Part shown: positions 11,309 through 22,450 of the stretch, one piece after another
Numbering within the stretch: position 1 is the first letter of the stretch
Layout of the letters: each line of letters opens with the position of its first letter
From: Gymnopilus junonius
Taxonomy: Eukaryota > Basidiomycota > Agaricomycetes > Agaricales > Galerinaceae
Assembly (NCBI GenBank): GCA_015501075.1
Contig: JADNYJ010000353.1
Location: forward strand, 1-33,369
Direction of reading: 5' to 3'
DNA length: 33,369 nt
Program-made: the position numbers and the translations under genes
The notes under the pieces: generated by a model
The model's database searches: none
Told to the model about the DNA's origin: nothing
The model's input: only the letters and a program-made list of their open reading frames with translations

Positions 11309-11549
11309 CCAGTAAGACTTCTGGACATGCTAAACACATTTGTGAGTCTCTAATGTTCTTTACTTTAGCGTAATTTTGCTTGATTTATTTTAACAAAGCA
11401 TATTATTTGAATATCACATGGCGGAATTTTTAGTCTCAAATTTGATGATGGACTGCCATCCTGCATCTTCCAGAACCATTTAAGAGACAGTATCTCCAGT
11501 TCTTTCTAGCATCTCTTCTCTTTCTTCTCCCTTCATTGACTCATTGACT

Positions 11550-13625
11550 ATGCCAATCACAACCAGGAATGGTGCTGCTACTGCCAACAGGGGTCCAGAC
11601 AAGGAGTTGAAATTGCCAGCAAAGAGGAAGGCCAAGCCAGCAAGTATGTTTTATTGATGTCATCTAATACTGTAACTTGCTGAATTAATTTTCATATCAG
11701 ATAAAGTATCTGAATCCCAAGGGAAATCCAACAGTCCTCCTAGTGCAAAAGCAACAGACGATGTGCTTGTGAATGCTAAGGACTATAAAGAGTTCCTAGA
11801 GTTCAAGAACGGCAGTAAATTGGGCTCCGGAGCTCAGAAGACTGCGCAGGAAGCTCAAAAGGCTCAGGAGGATCTAGGTATGCTTTCTACTAAGTTGTAT
11901 GCATCTACTTGACTCTGTTGCCTCTAGCCATCCAGGCAAGAAACAAAACCATGAGAGACCAGGAACGAGACCAGGAAGAAGGCAGCGGAAGTGAGGATGA
12001 AGAAGACCGCCCCCTTCGAAACGCTCCAAGACAACTCCTCTCGTTTTGAGTGACGATGAAGAAGCCCTTGCTAGTGAACTCAGAGGCAACCAAGATGCAG
12101 CTGCAGGGCAAGCAGACGTTGAGATGGACAATGAGGATGAGCAGGAAAGGGAAGATGAAGGAGGAGATGTTGCGAAAGATCAGACTGACCAGGAAGAAGA
12201 GGACAATGGGGATGACCAGGATGGGGCAGAATCCTACAATGCAATGGAAGGGCAGACTGCTGGATCGAATACTGGTGACCATGGGCAGGACCTCTAGATG
12301 ACAATGGGGTATTTTTTTTTTGTGTTTCTGTTTGCCATCCTACTGACTAATTTCTAGTTGGACGTCATTGACCCCAGTACTGATGATGCCAAAAAAAATA
12401 TGTCGACTAGCAAGAAGGGTACTAAAATCGGCAGTGAAGCTCCCAACAAAAGCAAGCGAACCACCAAACCTGCATCGAAGCAGGGCTACAAAGTTGTCCG
12501 TGACAATTTCAGCTCCTCTGCTGAAATTCTTCTGCTTGCTGACTGCTCCAAATCGTTCATGCATATGAGGATTTGCTTTGGGGATTGGATTTTGGATTCA
12601 GATGACAAAAGGATAGAGTGGGCTTGGACAATCATCAACGAGACTCCAGCACTCCTTTCTCCTTCTGCTTCTGCGACAGCAGTACATGGACTCAAGCTTG
12701 TGACCCAGGATGAGAAGCTCAAGCATGAATTGCTTACCTATGTGGGTCTTGATTTTGTTTGCTCAGACATTTCTAATGTGTTGCTAGGTTCTATATGGGA
12801 AGACCGTATTGTTCAATACAATTATCACTAAGGCTCGACAGCGCATTGCTGGCTACTTTCACCTTATGGTTGGCTCTGTTGAGGAAATCAAAGACAAGGT
12901 GACGTGGTTATTGACTAAGTCAAACTTCTTCTATGGCGACCTTGATGTGAATGTAAGTCCTTGAATGCTACTACCTGTTCTTCTAACCATTTGATTTTCT
13001 AGAAGCGAACCTTCAATAAAAGCAAGCCATTTGGAAGTCCACTCATCCACGACATGATCCAGACCTTATGGTTCAATGCATCAAAGAATGGCTCAAAGGC
13101 AGAAGCAATGACCACCAGGCGCATGTTCGAAAACAAGGAAATTCCTTTGAGCATTGTTTTTCTTGTTGTCGTGGCGGTAACTTCCTTACCTCCTTTTCCA
13201 TGAATTCATTTTTGACACATCATTTGTAGATAGAACATAGTATTGGAGAGTATCGAGATGGAACAGAGAAGACAACGCCTTTCCGAGAGTCTCAAATTCG
13301 GACACAGTATGTCTAATGTATGTCCTTTGACACCATACTCATAATAATTCTACATCAGCTTTATACATGAAAGCCAGACATGGAAAGGCCTTGCTAAAAA
13401 GTCAGCGAAGTGGGCCGACCTCTATCCTAAGATGGCATTCAAGAATATTGTGTATGTTCTATGTCATTGGAATACTCCCAACTAATTTCTCTTTCTGCTA
13501 GACAAGCAAGTGGTGACTTGTCGCACTTACTGATAGATGAAGATGAAGCCAATGAGGAGGATATTGAAGATGTCACACCTGAAGACCTGGACAATATTGC
13601 AGACAATCAAATGGATATCTTTTGA
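11550..13625 (+). pseudogene. DUF6532-like protein gene, nine exons, one or two frame lesions
   Basis: The start ATG at 11550 opens a basic Ala/Lys-rich N-terminus. Exons are 11550-11643, 11701-11877, 11928 to about 12308, 12358-12741, 12788-12952, 13003-13176, 13230-13306, 13359-13451 and 13502-13625. The last six join in phase. They encode a conserved alpha-helical region containing GKTVLFNTIITKARQRIAGY, KVTWLLTKSNFFYGDLD, GSPLIHDMIQTLWFN and IEHSIGEYRDGTEKTTPFRE, which I recall as the Agaricomycete family DUF6532 (function unknown). The middle is acidic. A one-base loss in the C5 run at 12009-12013 shifts the frame, and a TAG at 12296-12298 interrupts the acidic segment. A homopolymer sequencing error could explain the first. 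The gene follows the oxygenase gene by 241 bp on the same strand. Confidence 0.55.
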
Positions 13626-14267
13626 CAGCTTATAAGGTTTGCCTAGGCCATTGTTTGAAGGCTACATCTACTTCTCTTTCTGTCCATCATGGTGACCAGC
13701 TACAATATCATTTTCATGAGCCTTCAGAATCCACTACGCCTCCATTGCACATTTTTCCTGCTGCACATATTATTTTATATAGCATTATTAATCTAGATTT
13801 GAATATATCCTGTTCTGTGAATACCCCAGAGCACAGTAGAGATCCTGAGAGAACGTTGAATTGAAGCAAAATAATTATTCTAGCTATCCAGATTCTTGTT
13901 CTGGGACAACAGAAGATCTTCTGAGAAGTGGCCAGAGAATCCCAGAGACAATGTCTCTGAGGGACCTTTGCCAGCGATACTCTTTGATGCACTGGCACAA
14001 AAACTGCCCTGTGAGGATCTGAGCTGCTCCGAGTGTCTCTTGATTTCTCTGGTGTGACCCTGGGTGACAAAGTGTTTTTCCTGATGTTACTTCAGCCAGC
14101 ATTGGGACTATTTACTGAATGCTATCTGCCATCAGTTCCTCAATGAAACTTGGGTCCGGGAATGAATGCAGGAATTTGAAGAGATGCAATCCTGACAAAG
14201 GTGCCATGAATTGGAAACTCCTCTTGAGTTTGTTTAGCATAGAATCCTCCATCATCAATTCCTTTTT
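13626..14267. other. Intergenic stretch before the truncated chromovirus
   Basis: I find no gene and no LTR. It contains a short perfect palindrome (CAGAGACA...TGTCTCTG near 13935). I could not match any part of it to the sequence after the chromovirus (19867-20246), so it is not that element's 5' LTR. The retroelement's Gag coding begins abruptly near 14268. Confidence 0.4.
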
Positions 14268-15935
14268 TTGACCGAACCTGATGGTCCTTCTGCTGTATCT
14301 CATATCCTTCGCACTCAACCCACTGAGTGGAGCATGACCCTGAATGAATATGCCTGTCCCTCCCTACTGGAATTGCAAAGCTTAGCCTCCCACATGAAAC
14401 TAACCTTAGAATCTCATTATCTCCTATCTGAGAATCTTTGGAACCCAACCACACTGAAGCCATTCTGCTCTTTTAGAAGACAAGCTGCCAATGTGGCTGA
14501 AAACGCTGATGAGGAATCATCTGATGATGCAGAAATTTCTGAAAGGGAGATCCACATTGCCTCCTCTTCCAAATCTCAAAGCAAAAAGACTAGAGATCAT
14601 CCCTCTAAATTCCCTGCTGGAGGAACTATTGGAGGTTACTCCTTCACTAGGAATGATAATGTGGTTAGCACCAAGTTGCCAAATGGCAACTGCTACATCT
14701 GCACCAGTCCAAAGCATTTCTTTCATGACTGCTCTCACTATGGTAAATAGGAACTTCTGCAATGTGCCAATCACATTAAAGTAGATTTGGATCCAGAAGA
14801 GGAAGCCAAGATGAATCAAGAATACTTAGCCATGGTTGTGGAATCTAGCCCTATTTCTTCCACTTATATTGTTGAGAATGTTAAGTCCCCCATTAAGGAA
14901 GCTTTCATCTTAGATGCCCATCAAATGGGCACTCATGCCCTGCATGTGGCATGTAATGAAGGCCCTAATCGTAATCAATGACACAGTGTCCAGTTTGAAA
15001 GGAAAGGCAAAGGCAAGGAAAAGGAAGAGCCTCCCACTCTCCCAAAAGCCATTTGCAGAACACAGTATAAATCACGAGACAGAATAGTGTCCCCCTCTCT
15101 GAGTCTATTCCTCACTGATAAGGAGTCCTCTGAAAATGATGACTCCTTGCCGAATATTGTCATTGCCAAGAAAGGTCATGCTTTACCTGAAGGATTAGGA
15201 TCCTTGGGATCAAGAGCCCTCCATGTCAAAGCCCAAGTCCATGCTCTGATGAATGCCCCAGTGCAAGTGCATTTAGACTCCAGAGCTGACATTACCTTGA
15301 TGTCAGAAGAATTTTACAATTCCATTGACAGGTTACCAAAGATACAGGAAGGGTTGAGGATGAAGCTGTACCATCTGACAGGGAATGCAAAGGTCCTTGG
15401 CTATATCAGGACTCTGCTCTTCACATCAGCTATGGATGGCTCGGTTATCAGCTTTGACTTGGAAGCCTATGTCACTCATGATATGAGAGTACCCCTACTT
15501 TTAGGAGAGGATTTTCAAACCACCTACAAAATCAGCTTGACTTGTCATGCTTCCAGACATTCTGAGGTTTATGTAGGAAAAGACCCAAGCAGAATAATTG
15601 CAGCCTCATCTGCAGTGAGTGTTGATCTCAGATTTGAAATCCGTCAAGCCTTTCTTTCTCAATCCTTTGTATGCTCCAAGGCTCATCATTGTGCTAAAAA
15701 TAAAATCAATGCTGATAAGGATTTCTCCAGTCTTCCTGTCACTGTCATCTGCAATATGCTCATCCCTGCTAGTGCAGTCCGTAATGTCAAAGTGGGCACA
15801 GCCTTTGGCTTTCAAGAACCTTGGCTAGTGGACAAGGTGTTGATTGGCACAGACACTGCTGATGTCTTAGCTGCCCCCATGACTTTCATCTCCTCATCCA
15901 ATCCTTATTTGCCAATCACAAACCCAAGCTCTTGA
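14268..15935 (+). pseudogene. Gag C-terminus and retropepsin of the old chromovirus
   Basis: A CCHC zinc knuckle (CYICTSPKHFFHDC, near 14690) marks the nucleocapsid end of Gag. The retropepsin follows in the same frame. Its active-site turn reads VHLDSRADITLMS instead of the usual Asp-Ser/Thr-Gly, so the essential Gly is Arg. The flap and hydrophobic core are still visible (VPLLLGEDFQTTY). In-frame stops are TAG at 14748-14750 (a Trp codon is expected), TGA at 14979-14981 and TGA at 15933-15935. Confidence 0.8.
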
Positions 15936-15989
15936 CCTTGGTACATTTGCTCAGGCAATGTCATTGGCTATCTGCTGGATCCCAATTCT

Positions 15990-17786
15990 TTGGACAACCC
16001 TAGTGTGGAAACCTTGCCACACTATGCTGTGGCTGCTGAAGGAATCCATACCATTATAACAGGGTCACTTCATGAGCAAGATTTAATATTGGCTTCCACT
16101 GCCCCCATGGGTAACACTGATCAATTGGAGGAAGATGATTCCTGGGGCCCAAAGACCATGGCATTGCCAGATGAGAGCAGTATGGGTGATATCGCAAAGC
16201 TCATCAATTTGGCCCCAGACATTCCTCCAGAGATCCTGCCCCATCTAGTGATGGTGTTGCACAACAATGTTGCCACCTTTGGAGTAGATGGTAGATTGGG
16301 AAGGGTTGCCACATAAGTCAAAGTTCCTCTACAACCAGGGATGCAACTGATTTCTGTGCCCATGTATGGAACTTCCCCAGTGAAAAGGGAGATTATTGAC
16401 AAGCAAGTCAAAGCTTGGTTTGAAGCAGGTGTTATTGAGCCATCAGTTAGCCCTTGGGGATTCCCTGTTGTAGTGGTTTACTGTAATGGCAAGCCCTGCC
16501 TAGTCATGGACTACCATAAGCTTAATGCTAAGATGATTCCAGATGAATTTCCCATTCCTTGGCAGTCAGAGATTATTCAAGCACTGTCAGGATCTCAGGT
16601 TCTATCTTCTGTCAATGCCTTAGCTGGGTTTACTCAGTTAGAATTGTCTGACACTGACAAGGAGAAAACAGCCTTTTACTGTCATTTAGAACTGTGGCAA
16701 TTCAAAAGGATGCCCTTTGGTCTTCATAATGGTCCCTTTATTTTCCAACATATTATGCAAGGCATGCTAGCCCCTTACCTTTGGCTCTTTGAATTGGTCT
16801 ACATCAATGACATTGTAATATTTTCCAAGAACTGGGATGATCACCTTGTTCATCTGGATACAGTTTTGAAAGCAATTTCAGCAGTGGGAGTCACTCTCTC
16901 TCCTGCTAAGTGCTTCATTGGCTATTCCTCTATCCTGTTACTTGGACAGGGGATCTCTCGTCTTGGGCTTTCTACTCATCTGGAGAAGGTTGCTGCCATC
17001 CAGGACCTTGACTGCCCTCGTAATGCTACGGAACTTCAGAAATTTTTGGGAATGGTAGTATATTTCTCTCAATATATACCCTTCTACTCCTTCATTGTGA
17101 CACCACTTTTCTTGCTTCTTTGCAAAGGGGTTTGCTGGACATGGAATTCAGAACATGAGATCACATGGCAGCAAGCCAAAGATGCTCTGGCCACCATCCC
17201 TATCTTAGGTCACCCTATCGAAGGAGCTCCATATCACCTGTATACTGATGCATCAGATGTTGCACTTGGCACTAGTCTTCAGCAAGTTCAATCTATTAAA
17301 ATCAGTGACTTGCAGGGGACAGCAGTATATGATCACCTTCATAAAGCTTGGGTAGCTGGGGGGCCAGTGCCATCACTAGTGTCACCTCTGGTTAAAGACA
17401 TTGTGGAACAACTGACAACAGATGCCTGGGCAGCCTCTTTCGAAGACACAGTGGTTCACATCAAACGGGTCATCACCTATTGGAGTCATACATTGCATTT
17501 GGCAGAACAGAATTACAGTGCCACAGAGCATGAAGCCCTTGCCACTAAAGAGGCACTGGTGAAGTTTCAGCCCTTCATTGAGGGAGAAAAGATCATCCTC
17601 ATTACTGACCACACTGCTTTGCAATGGGCACGAGTTTATGAAAATGCGAACAGGCATCTAGTGGCATGGGGGGCAGTGTTTGCTGCTTACCCTGGTCTTC
17701 ATATAGTCCATAGACCAGGATGAATACACTCCAACATGGATCTGCTATCACACCTACCTAGAATACTGCCACATGATTTGCCCATA
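15990..17786 (+). pseudogene. Reverse transcriptase and RNase H of the old chromovirus
   Basis: The RT fingers and palm are recognisable: KAWFEAGVIEPSVSPWGFPV, MDYHKLNA, MPFGLHNGP, and a catalytic box that reads YINDIVIF where YIDD is expected. The earlier catalytic Asp of the usual DALAGFTQL is also Asn (VNALAGFTQL). RNase H follows with LYTDASDVALG, ATEHEALATKEAL and ITDHTALQWA. Stops are TAA at 16314-16316 and TGA at 17721-17723. Several expected Arg codons are Cys, His or stop, as CpG decay would produce. No CpG occurs from 16195 to 16958. Confidence 0.9.
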
Positions 17787-17922
17787 TGAGACAATTCTAT
17801 AAACATCATACAAGATGATTCCAAAAGAGAATTAGCTCAAAAGGCAGAAGACTGCAGGTATAACACTCCAGCCCCTAAAGCCACCTTTACCATATGGTGG
17901 TGGGAAGACATTGTAGACAAGC

Positions 17923-19866
17923 ATGCCTACCCCATATGCACTAGGAAACAATGCCTACAAAAGGAAGTTGACGACAAGGAAGTCAAAATGCCTGAGAAAG
18001 GAGAATGGGAACCTTCTCCTGAACAAGACCTACCTTTCCCTCATGGCGACCATTGGTCCTATCTGTCAGGTGTCAAATCCCCCCCCCCCTGATAATGCAG
18101 ATGATGGTTGGGACTCTAGATCACATCTATTGGTGTCAGTGAATCTGGATCTGATTAAAGAATTCATTAAAGGCTACCAGGAAGACCCCTTCTTTAAGGA
18201 CCATTACTGTACTAAAACACTCAATTTGTCACCCCCTCTGACCTGTGACTGACCAAACCACTTTTTCATTTTGTCAAATTACCAAATTTGGAGGTTTTTG
18301 ATGGATTTATAAGTGAATTTGGGCTCCGGAAGCCTGTTCCAGGCAATTTTTTGAGGATTTTGATGTGACCGCCACCAAATTTTGTCATTTTAAGGAGGCC
18401 TGTGATGTGTGACCTGTCAAATTGAGTGTTTTAGTACAGTACTTGGATGAGGTTCCCAATCCTAATGTCGATCTAATGGCCTTCTCTACTTTATGGATGC
18501 AGATTGGAAAGCTCAACTTTGTGTACCTAAAATTCTTGTTAACTACATACTGCAGTGGATTCACGACTCCCCATTTGAGGGTGCTCACTCCAGTTACAAA
18601 CAATTTTCTGCCTGATTACAAGAAGTGTTCTTCTGGAATACTCTACTAAGGGATGCCTCCACATACTGCTCCTCTTGTGATGTATGCCAAAAGATCAAGA
18701 TGGACCATAAGAAGAAAGTCAGACCTCTTTGACCTGCCCATGTTCTGCATAGACTGTTTGCCACAGTCTCCCTCAATCTTATTACTGGTCTGCTGCCTTC
18801 GGGAGATCTAAAGTACACAGCAATCCTAGTGATAGTTGACAAGTTGACAAAATTTGCTATAATACTGCCTACTAATGATACTCTCAATCAAGATGAATTT
18901 GTGAAGCTTTTCATTGAAAGAGTCATTAATATCTTCAGGCTTCCAGAGCACATTATAGCAGATCAGGATAAGAGATGGTCAACTGACTTCTGGAAAGCAG
19001 TAGTAGCTCATTATGGTGGTGTCATGGTGCTGTCCTCCTCTCATCACCCCTAGATGGATGGGCAAATGGAAGTCCTTAATGCTACTATCGAACAGATGCT
19101 GAGAGCTTATGTCACCAGTAACCGCTCATCTTGGTCAGATTGGTTGAGTGTTCTTGCCTTCTCCTACAACTCTTCAGTTCATTCCTCCACTTCTTATTCC
19201 CTGAGCTTCCTTCTCCTTGGTTATCATCCCACTATATCAACTATGCCATTAATAAAGGAGACCGACCCTGTATCTTGCCCTTACCTCTCTAGCCAAAAAG
19301 CCAAAGATTTCATTACAGCTTTGAATGAGATTTGTAACTCTGCTCATGACACTCTTGTGTTAGCTCAGGAAAAACAAGCTCGAGTGTATAATAAGGGATG
19401 GCAATTACCAGATGATATTAGGGTCAGTGACCAAGTACTGGTCAATCCTCATACCTTGAAACTTGTGGATATCAAAGAAACTGGTAAAAAGCTCATTCAA
19501 CAAACCATCAGCCCCTTTGAGGTTTTGGAAAAGATCAACCCAATGGTTTACTGCTTAAGGCTGCCTGACACTTATCCTATGCACCTGGTATTCAATGTTC
19601 AGCACCTCAAGAAATACTATCCTTCCCCTGTGGAACTAGGAGACCGAACCATACTTCCACCTACCAGGGACTTCATTGCCACTCCTGAATATGAAGTAGA
19701 GGCCATACTCAGTCATAAGCTGACTTCAAAAAAGAAAGGCAATTGTCAAATGTACTTGGTTAGATGTGTGGGATATGGCCCTGCCAATGACTCCTGGGTT
19801 TCAGAATATGACCTGTGCAATGCTCCAGAACTGAAACAAGAATATTTGGCATCTCTGGTGAAGTAG
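17923..19866 (+). pseudogene. Integrase and chromodomain of the old chromovirus
   Basis: The His/Cys zinc region (SPFEGAHSSYK, YCSSCDVCQK) and catalytic core are visible. The first core Asp is Asn (VSLNLITGL), the second is kept (IIADQDKRW) and the Glu region is kept (EVLNATIEQML). A chromodomain closes the protein (EYEVEAILSHK, YLVRCVGYGPANDSWVSEYD). This domain usually steers integration to modified chromatin. Stops include TGA near 18616, TGA near 18729 and TAG at 19051-19053. A MITE interrupts the pre-integrase region at 18207-18439. Confidence 0.85.
18207..18439. mobile_element. Mariner-type MITE (233 bp, TA target site) inside the chromovirus
   Basis: Perfect 22-bp terminal inverted repeats begin CTGTACTAAAACACTC at 18207 and end with the exact complement at 18439. 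A TA dinucleotide stands on each side (18205-18206 and 18440-18441), the target duplication of Tc1/mariner elements. The interior is non-coding and AT-rich. Taking out the element and one TA joins the two sides of the retroelement reading frame precisely (a Tyr codon spans the site), so the insertion followed the retroelement. Confidence 0.93.
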
Positions 19867-20246
19867 TTTACTTGATTTCTTCCTTCTCTTAATTAATCAT
19901 CCTCACACTCTGGCTTACTTTTATTATTATTCCCTGCATGCTTATACAAATGGTAGATCTGTTCTATTTAAACTCTTAAAAACATTCTTCCATACTTCTT
20001 GGTAATTTTAACTCTTTGTTATCATTATTCCTTTATTTGTCTTTGTTAGTCTGGATCATTTAACTAATTTTTGGTTTGATCTTTTGTTCCTGCCCACCTT
20101 CCTCTTCCCTTCTACTATCCTGCTTCTGACCCAAGTCATGCTCTGTCTGCACTGGGCTCTAGTGGGGTCTCATAGAAGACATATTGGTTCCAAGTCACAC
20201 TTTCGGAAGCTGCACTGGCCTGATCCTCCCTGAGGGTGATAGTCAT
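19867..20246 (+). other. 3' untranslated tail of the old chromovirus
   Basis: This is a pyrimidine- and T-rich stretch after the chromodomain stop, with no open frame of note. A purine-rich run (TGAGGGTGATAG near 20231) could be the remains of the element's polypurine tract. If so, its own 3' LTR should have followed, but the younger element's LTR begins there instead. Confidence 0.4.
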
Positions 20247-20720
20247 TGTTATATACGCGCCTCCGACCAACTCCGATCTCCGACTATACGAACTCCGACC
20301 TCATGATCCCCTCGAAGTACTACAAGTCCCGGAACACGTAGACACTTAGATTACACGTAGCTAGTCAACTCCGAGTAGAGCAGAGTAACTTACACGTCTG
20401 CCTGCTCACTAGTACACGTATGGTCTCCGCTTAGTTTCCTCCGTAGTATAAAAACCTTAGAACTATTATTAGGTACCTTAGTTCGTATATTGTTCGTTAA
20501 TCAATCCACGCTCTCTACTCCGCTCTCTCGTTCCGATCTGACTCCGAAATTCGAGACAACGTCCAGACAACGGAGCGCAACACACACTTGAAGCTGAAGT
20601 CTCAACCCTACGTCTACATACGTTACACTAAGACCAACTCCGACACCGACGTACTCCGACGTAGCTCCGACGTGGATCCCCTCTGCCTACTCCGCTCTTC
20701 CTTTCGTCAAGAACTTAACA
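20247..20720 (+). repeat. 5' LTR of the younger chromovirus
   Basis: It starts TGTTATATACGCGCC and ends CTTAACA. It has a TATA box at 20447-20454 and ten TCCGA pentamers. Compared with the 3' LTR it carries T at 20421 and 20539 and A at 20627 and 20709 where the partner has CpG. Confidence 0.95.
20447..20490 (+). promoter_or_regulatory. LTR TATA box and probable transcript 5' end
   Basis: TATAAAAA at 20447-20454 is followed 33 nt later by AGTTCGTATAT (20480-20490). That 11-mer is the exact complement of the sequence just inside the LTR (20723-20733). If transcription starts at 20480, the RNA begins with its own primer. The same arrangement stands in the 3' LTR (TATA at 27243, 11-mer at 27276-27286). 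Confidence 0.7.
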
Positions 20721-20722
20721 GT

Positions 20723-20733
20723 ATATACGAACT
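20723..20733 (+). other. Self-complementary primer-binding site (Tf1/sushi type)
   Basis: ATATACGAACT begins two bases after the 5' LTR. Instead of matching a tRNA 3' end (no TGG start is present), it pairs over exactly 11 nt with AGTTCGTATAT at the predicted RNA 5' end. In Schizosaccharomyces Tf1 and its relatives, the first 11 nt of the RNA fold back, are cleaved and prime minus-strand synthesis. Confidence 0.7.
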
Positions 20734-20757
20734 CATACCGCTTCTGGACTCCCGACT

Positions 20758-21990
20758 ATGCCCACCACAACATCCCGTACTACTGCCAACTCCCGTGCAG
20801 CTGGACAAAATGAATCCCGCACTATCGTGATTCAGAATGTCAGAGACTACCCTGACCATCCAAACACACAACCTCCGTCCCGCCTCAGCACTCTAACTCC
20901 TTTACCCTCAGTACCCTCATCAACGAGACAAACCAGTCCCAACCCGTTGCCACCTCCTGGTTCCCCTGGTGGTGAACCCGACCCTGACGATGATGGCGAC
21001 GATTTTGACCCCCACCACTCCGATCACTCCGATCATTCCGATCACAACTCCGACCACGACCCCACTCTGAATCTCGCTGAAGCCATGATGCTCATGACCA
21101 AAGAGCTCAGGCGTCGCGATAGCCCTAAGACCAAAGCCCGTGAGCCCGACACCTTTGACGGCTCCGACACCCAGAAACTCAATGGTTTTATTTTACAGTG
21201 TAACCTTTACTTCCGAAACAACTGTGCCTACACTGCTGATGAAGACAAGGTCACGTTCGCCCTCTCCTATCTTCGCGGCCTTGCGATGGAATTTTTTGAG
21301 CCCGCAATACTAGACTCAACAACTATTGAACCATGGATGGACAACTGGCAAGCCTTTATTGGCATGCTGAAGTCCGAATTTGGTCCGTTCGATCCGACCT
21401 CCGATGCCGCTGTAGCCCTCGAAAACTTGAAGATGCCTGAGAACCAAAGGATCATCAAGTACAACGTGGAATTCAAGCGCTTGTCTATTCGCTCGCACTG
21501 GGACAGCATCGCTCTCCGACACCGCTACTACTCCAGTCTGGCGGAATGCATCAAGGACGTTATGGCTAGCCGTGGCAAGCCACAAACTCTCGAAGACCTT
21601 CGAGAGCTCGCCCAGGATATCGACACTCGTTACTGGGAATGCGTCCGCGAGAAGCCACGACAGGACAAGAATGCGCAAAGGTCCTCCGACAAACCATCCG
21701 ATCATACCTCCGACAAGTCCTCCAACAAACGTTCAAACCACAACCACGGCAATAACAATAAGTCCTCGCAATCCTCTTCCTACCGCAAGAACAACTCGGG
21801 CAACTCCTCCAGCTTGAAAACCTCTGACTCCATCTCCGACAAACTTGGCAAGGATGGCAAGCTGACCGCCGAAGAATGCAAATGCCGCTTCGACAACAAT
21901 CTCTGTCTCTTCTGTGGGTCGCTTGGACACTGAGCTAGCGAGTGTCCGAAGTCCACTTCCTCCACCTCCAAGGCAAAAGCACGCACCGCC
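20758..21990 (+). pseudogene. Gag of the younger chromovirus
   Basis: From ATG 20758, about 390 codons give a Pro/Asp-rich N-terminus with Asp-His-Ser repeats, a capsid-like helical region (FDGSDTQKLNGFILQCNLYF, RGLAMEFFEPAI, WQAFIGMLKSEFGPFDP) and a Ser/Asn-rich tail. The tail ends in a zinc knuckle, CLFCGSLGH, that is cut by TGA at 21931-21933. Reading on gives ASEC, which completes CCHC. The stop replaces a residue between His and the last Cys, where Arg is common, consistent with CGA to TGA. Confidence 0.85.
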
Positions 21991-22029
21991 AAAGTTTCAA
22001 ATCCCAGCACCGAGGATTCAAAAAAATAG

Positions 22030-22450
22030 TCAGCGGTCCTCATCCCTTTGCACACACTGGGGATCATGTTGACACTGGCTGTGTGCATATGAAGGAAGTA
22101 AGGCTCAATGCGTCCGCTCTTTCTGACCCCGACTCTCTCCGACTCTCGTTAACATCTCCGCTCCGACCCGACCTTAAGTCACTAACGTTAATTGACTCTG
22201 GCTCTAGCCATTGTTTTGTTGATACCCTTTTTATCCATTCTAATAATTTACTCCCTTCTCCGATCGATCCGGTTAAGCTCAAACTGATTGATGGCTCCTA
22301 TGGCAACATGATTACTGAAACCCTCTCCATCCTGATTACATTCCCTCTGGTGAAACTATTACTATTGACTTTGTTGTAACCTCGCTGGACTCCTCCTGTG
22401 TTCTGGTTCTAGGATATAACTGGCTCTTCTGCTACAATCCATTGATTGAC
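22030..22450 (+). pseudogene. Retropepsin of the younger chromovirus
   Basis: The aspartic protease active-site turn is intact (LIDSGSSHCFVDTLFI, near 22190), followed by KLKLIDGSYG. The frame differs from gag upstream and from RT downstream. One shift lies between about 21990 and 22080 and another near 22350, after which GYNWLFCYNPLIDWK continues the domain. Confidence 0.75.

Larger units (their letters stand above)
14268..20246 (+). mobile_element. Old, 5'-truncated Ty3/gypsy chromovirus
   Basis: The order is Gag C-terminus, protease, reverse transcriptase, RNase H, integrase and chromodomain, the Ty3/gypsy order with a chromovirus C-terminus. The first 3.5 kb stays in one frame apart from stop codons. 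A C11 run at 18079-18089 and a shift near 18550 change frame later. The N-terminal part of Gag and the 5' LTR are missing. Catalytic positions are damaged (see parts) and CpG is nearly absent, so the copy is long dead. The 3' end is directly followed by the left LTR of the younger element. Confidence 0.9.

Noticed and set aside
1..13625. A KDZ or other DNA transposase for the accessory block
   Set aside because: I looked for cysteine-cluster and transposase-like coding on both strands and found none I could support.
14268..20246. Ascomycete-style RIP as the cause of the mutations
   Set aside because: Classic RIP prefers CpA. The loss here is of CpG, and the LTR differences show no trinucleotide preference.
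20721..20745. tRNA primer-binding site after the left LTR
   Set aside because: No TGG start complementary to a tRNA CCA end is present, while an exact 11-nt self-complement is.
20588..20830. Short plus-strand frame across the end of the left LTR
   Set aside because: It lies within the LTR and leader and overlaps the real gag start at 20758 in another frame; an equivalent occurs in the right LTR at 27286-27822.
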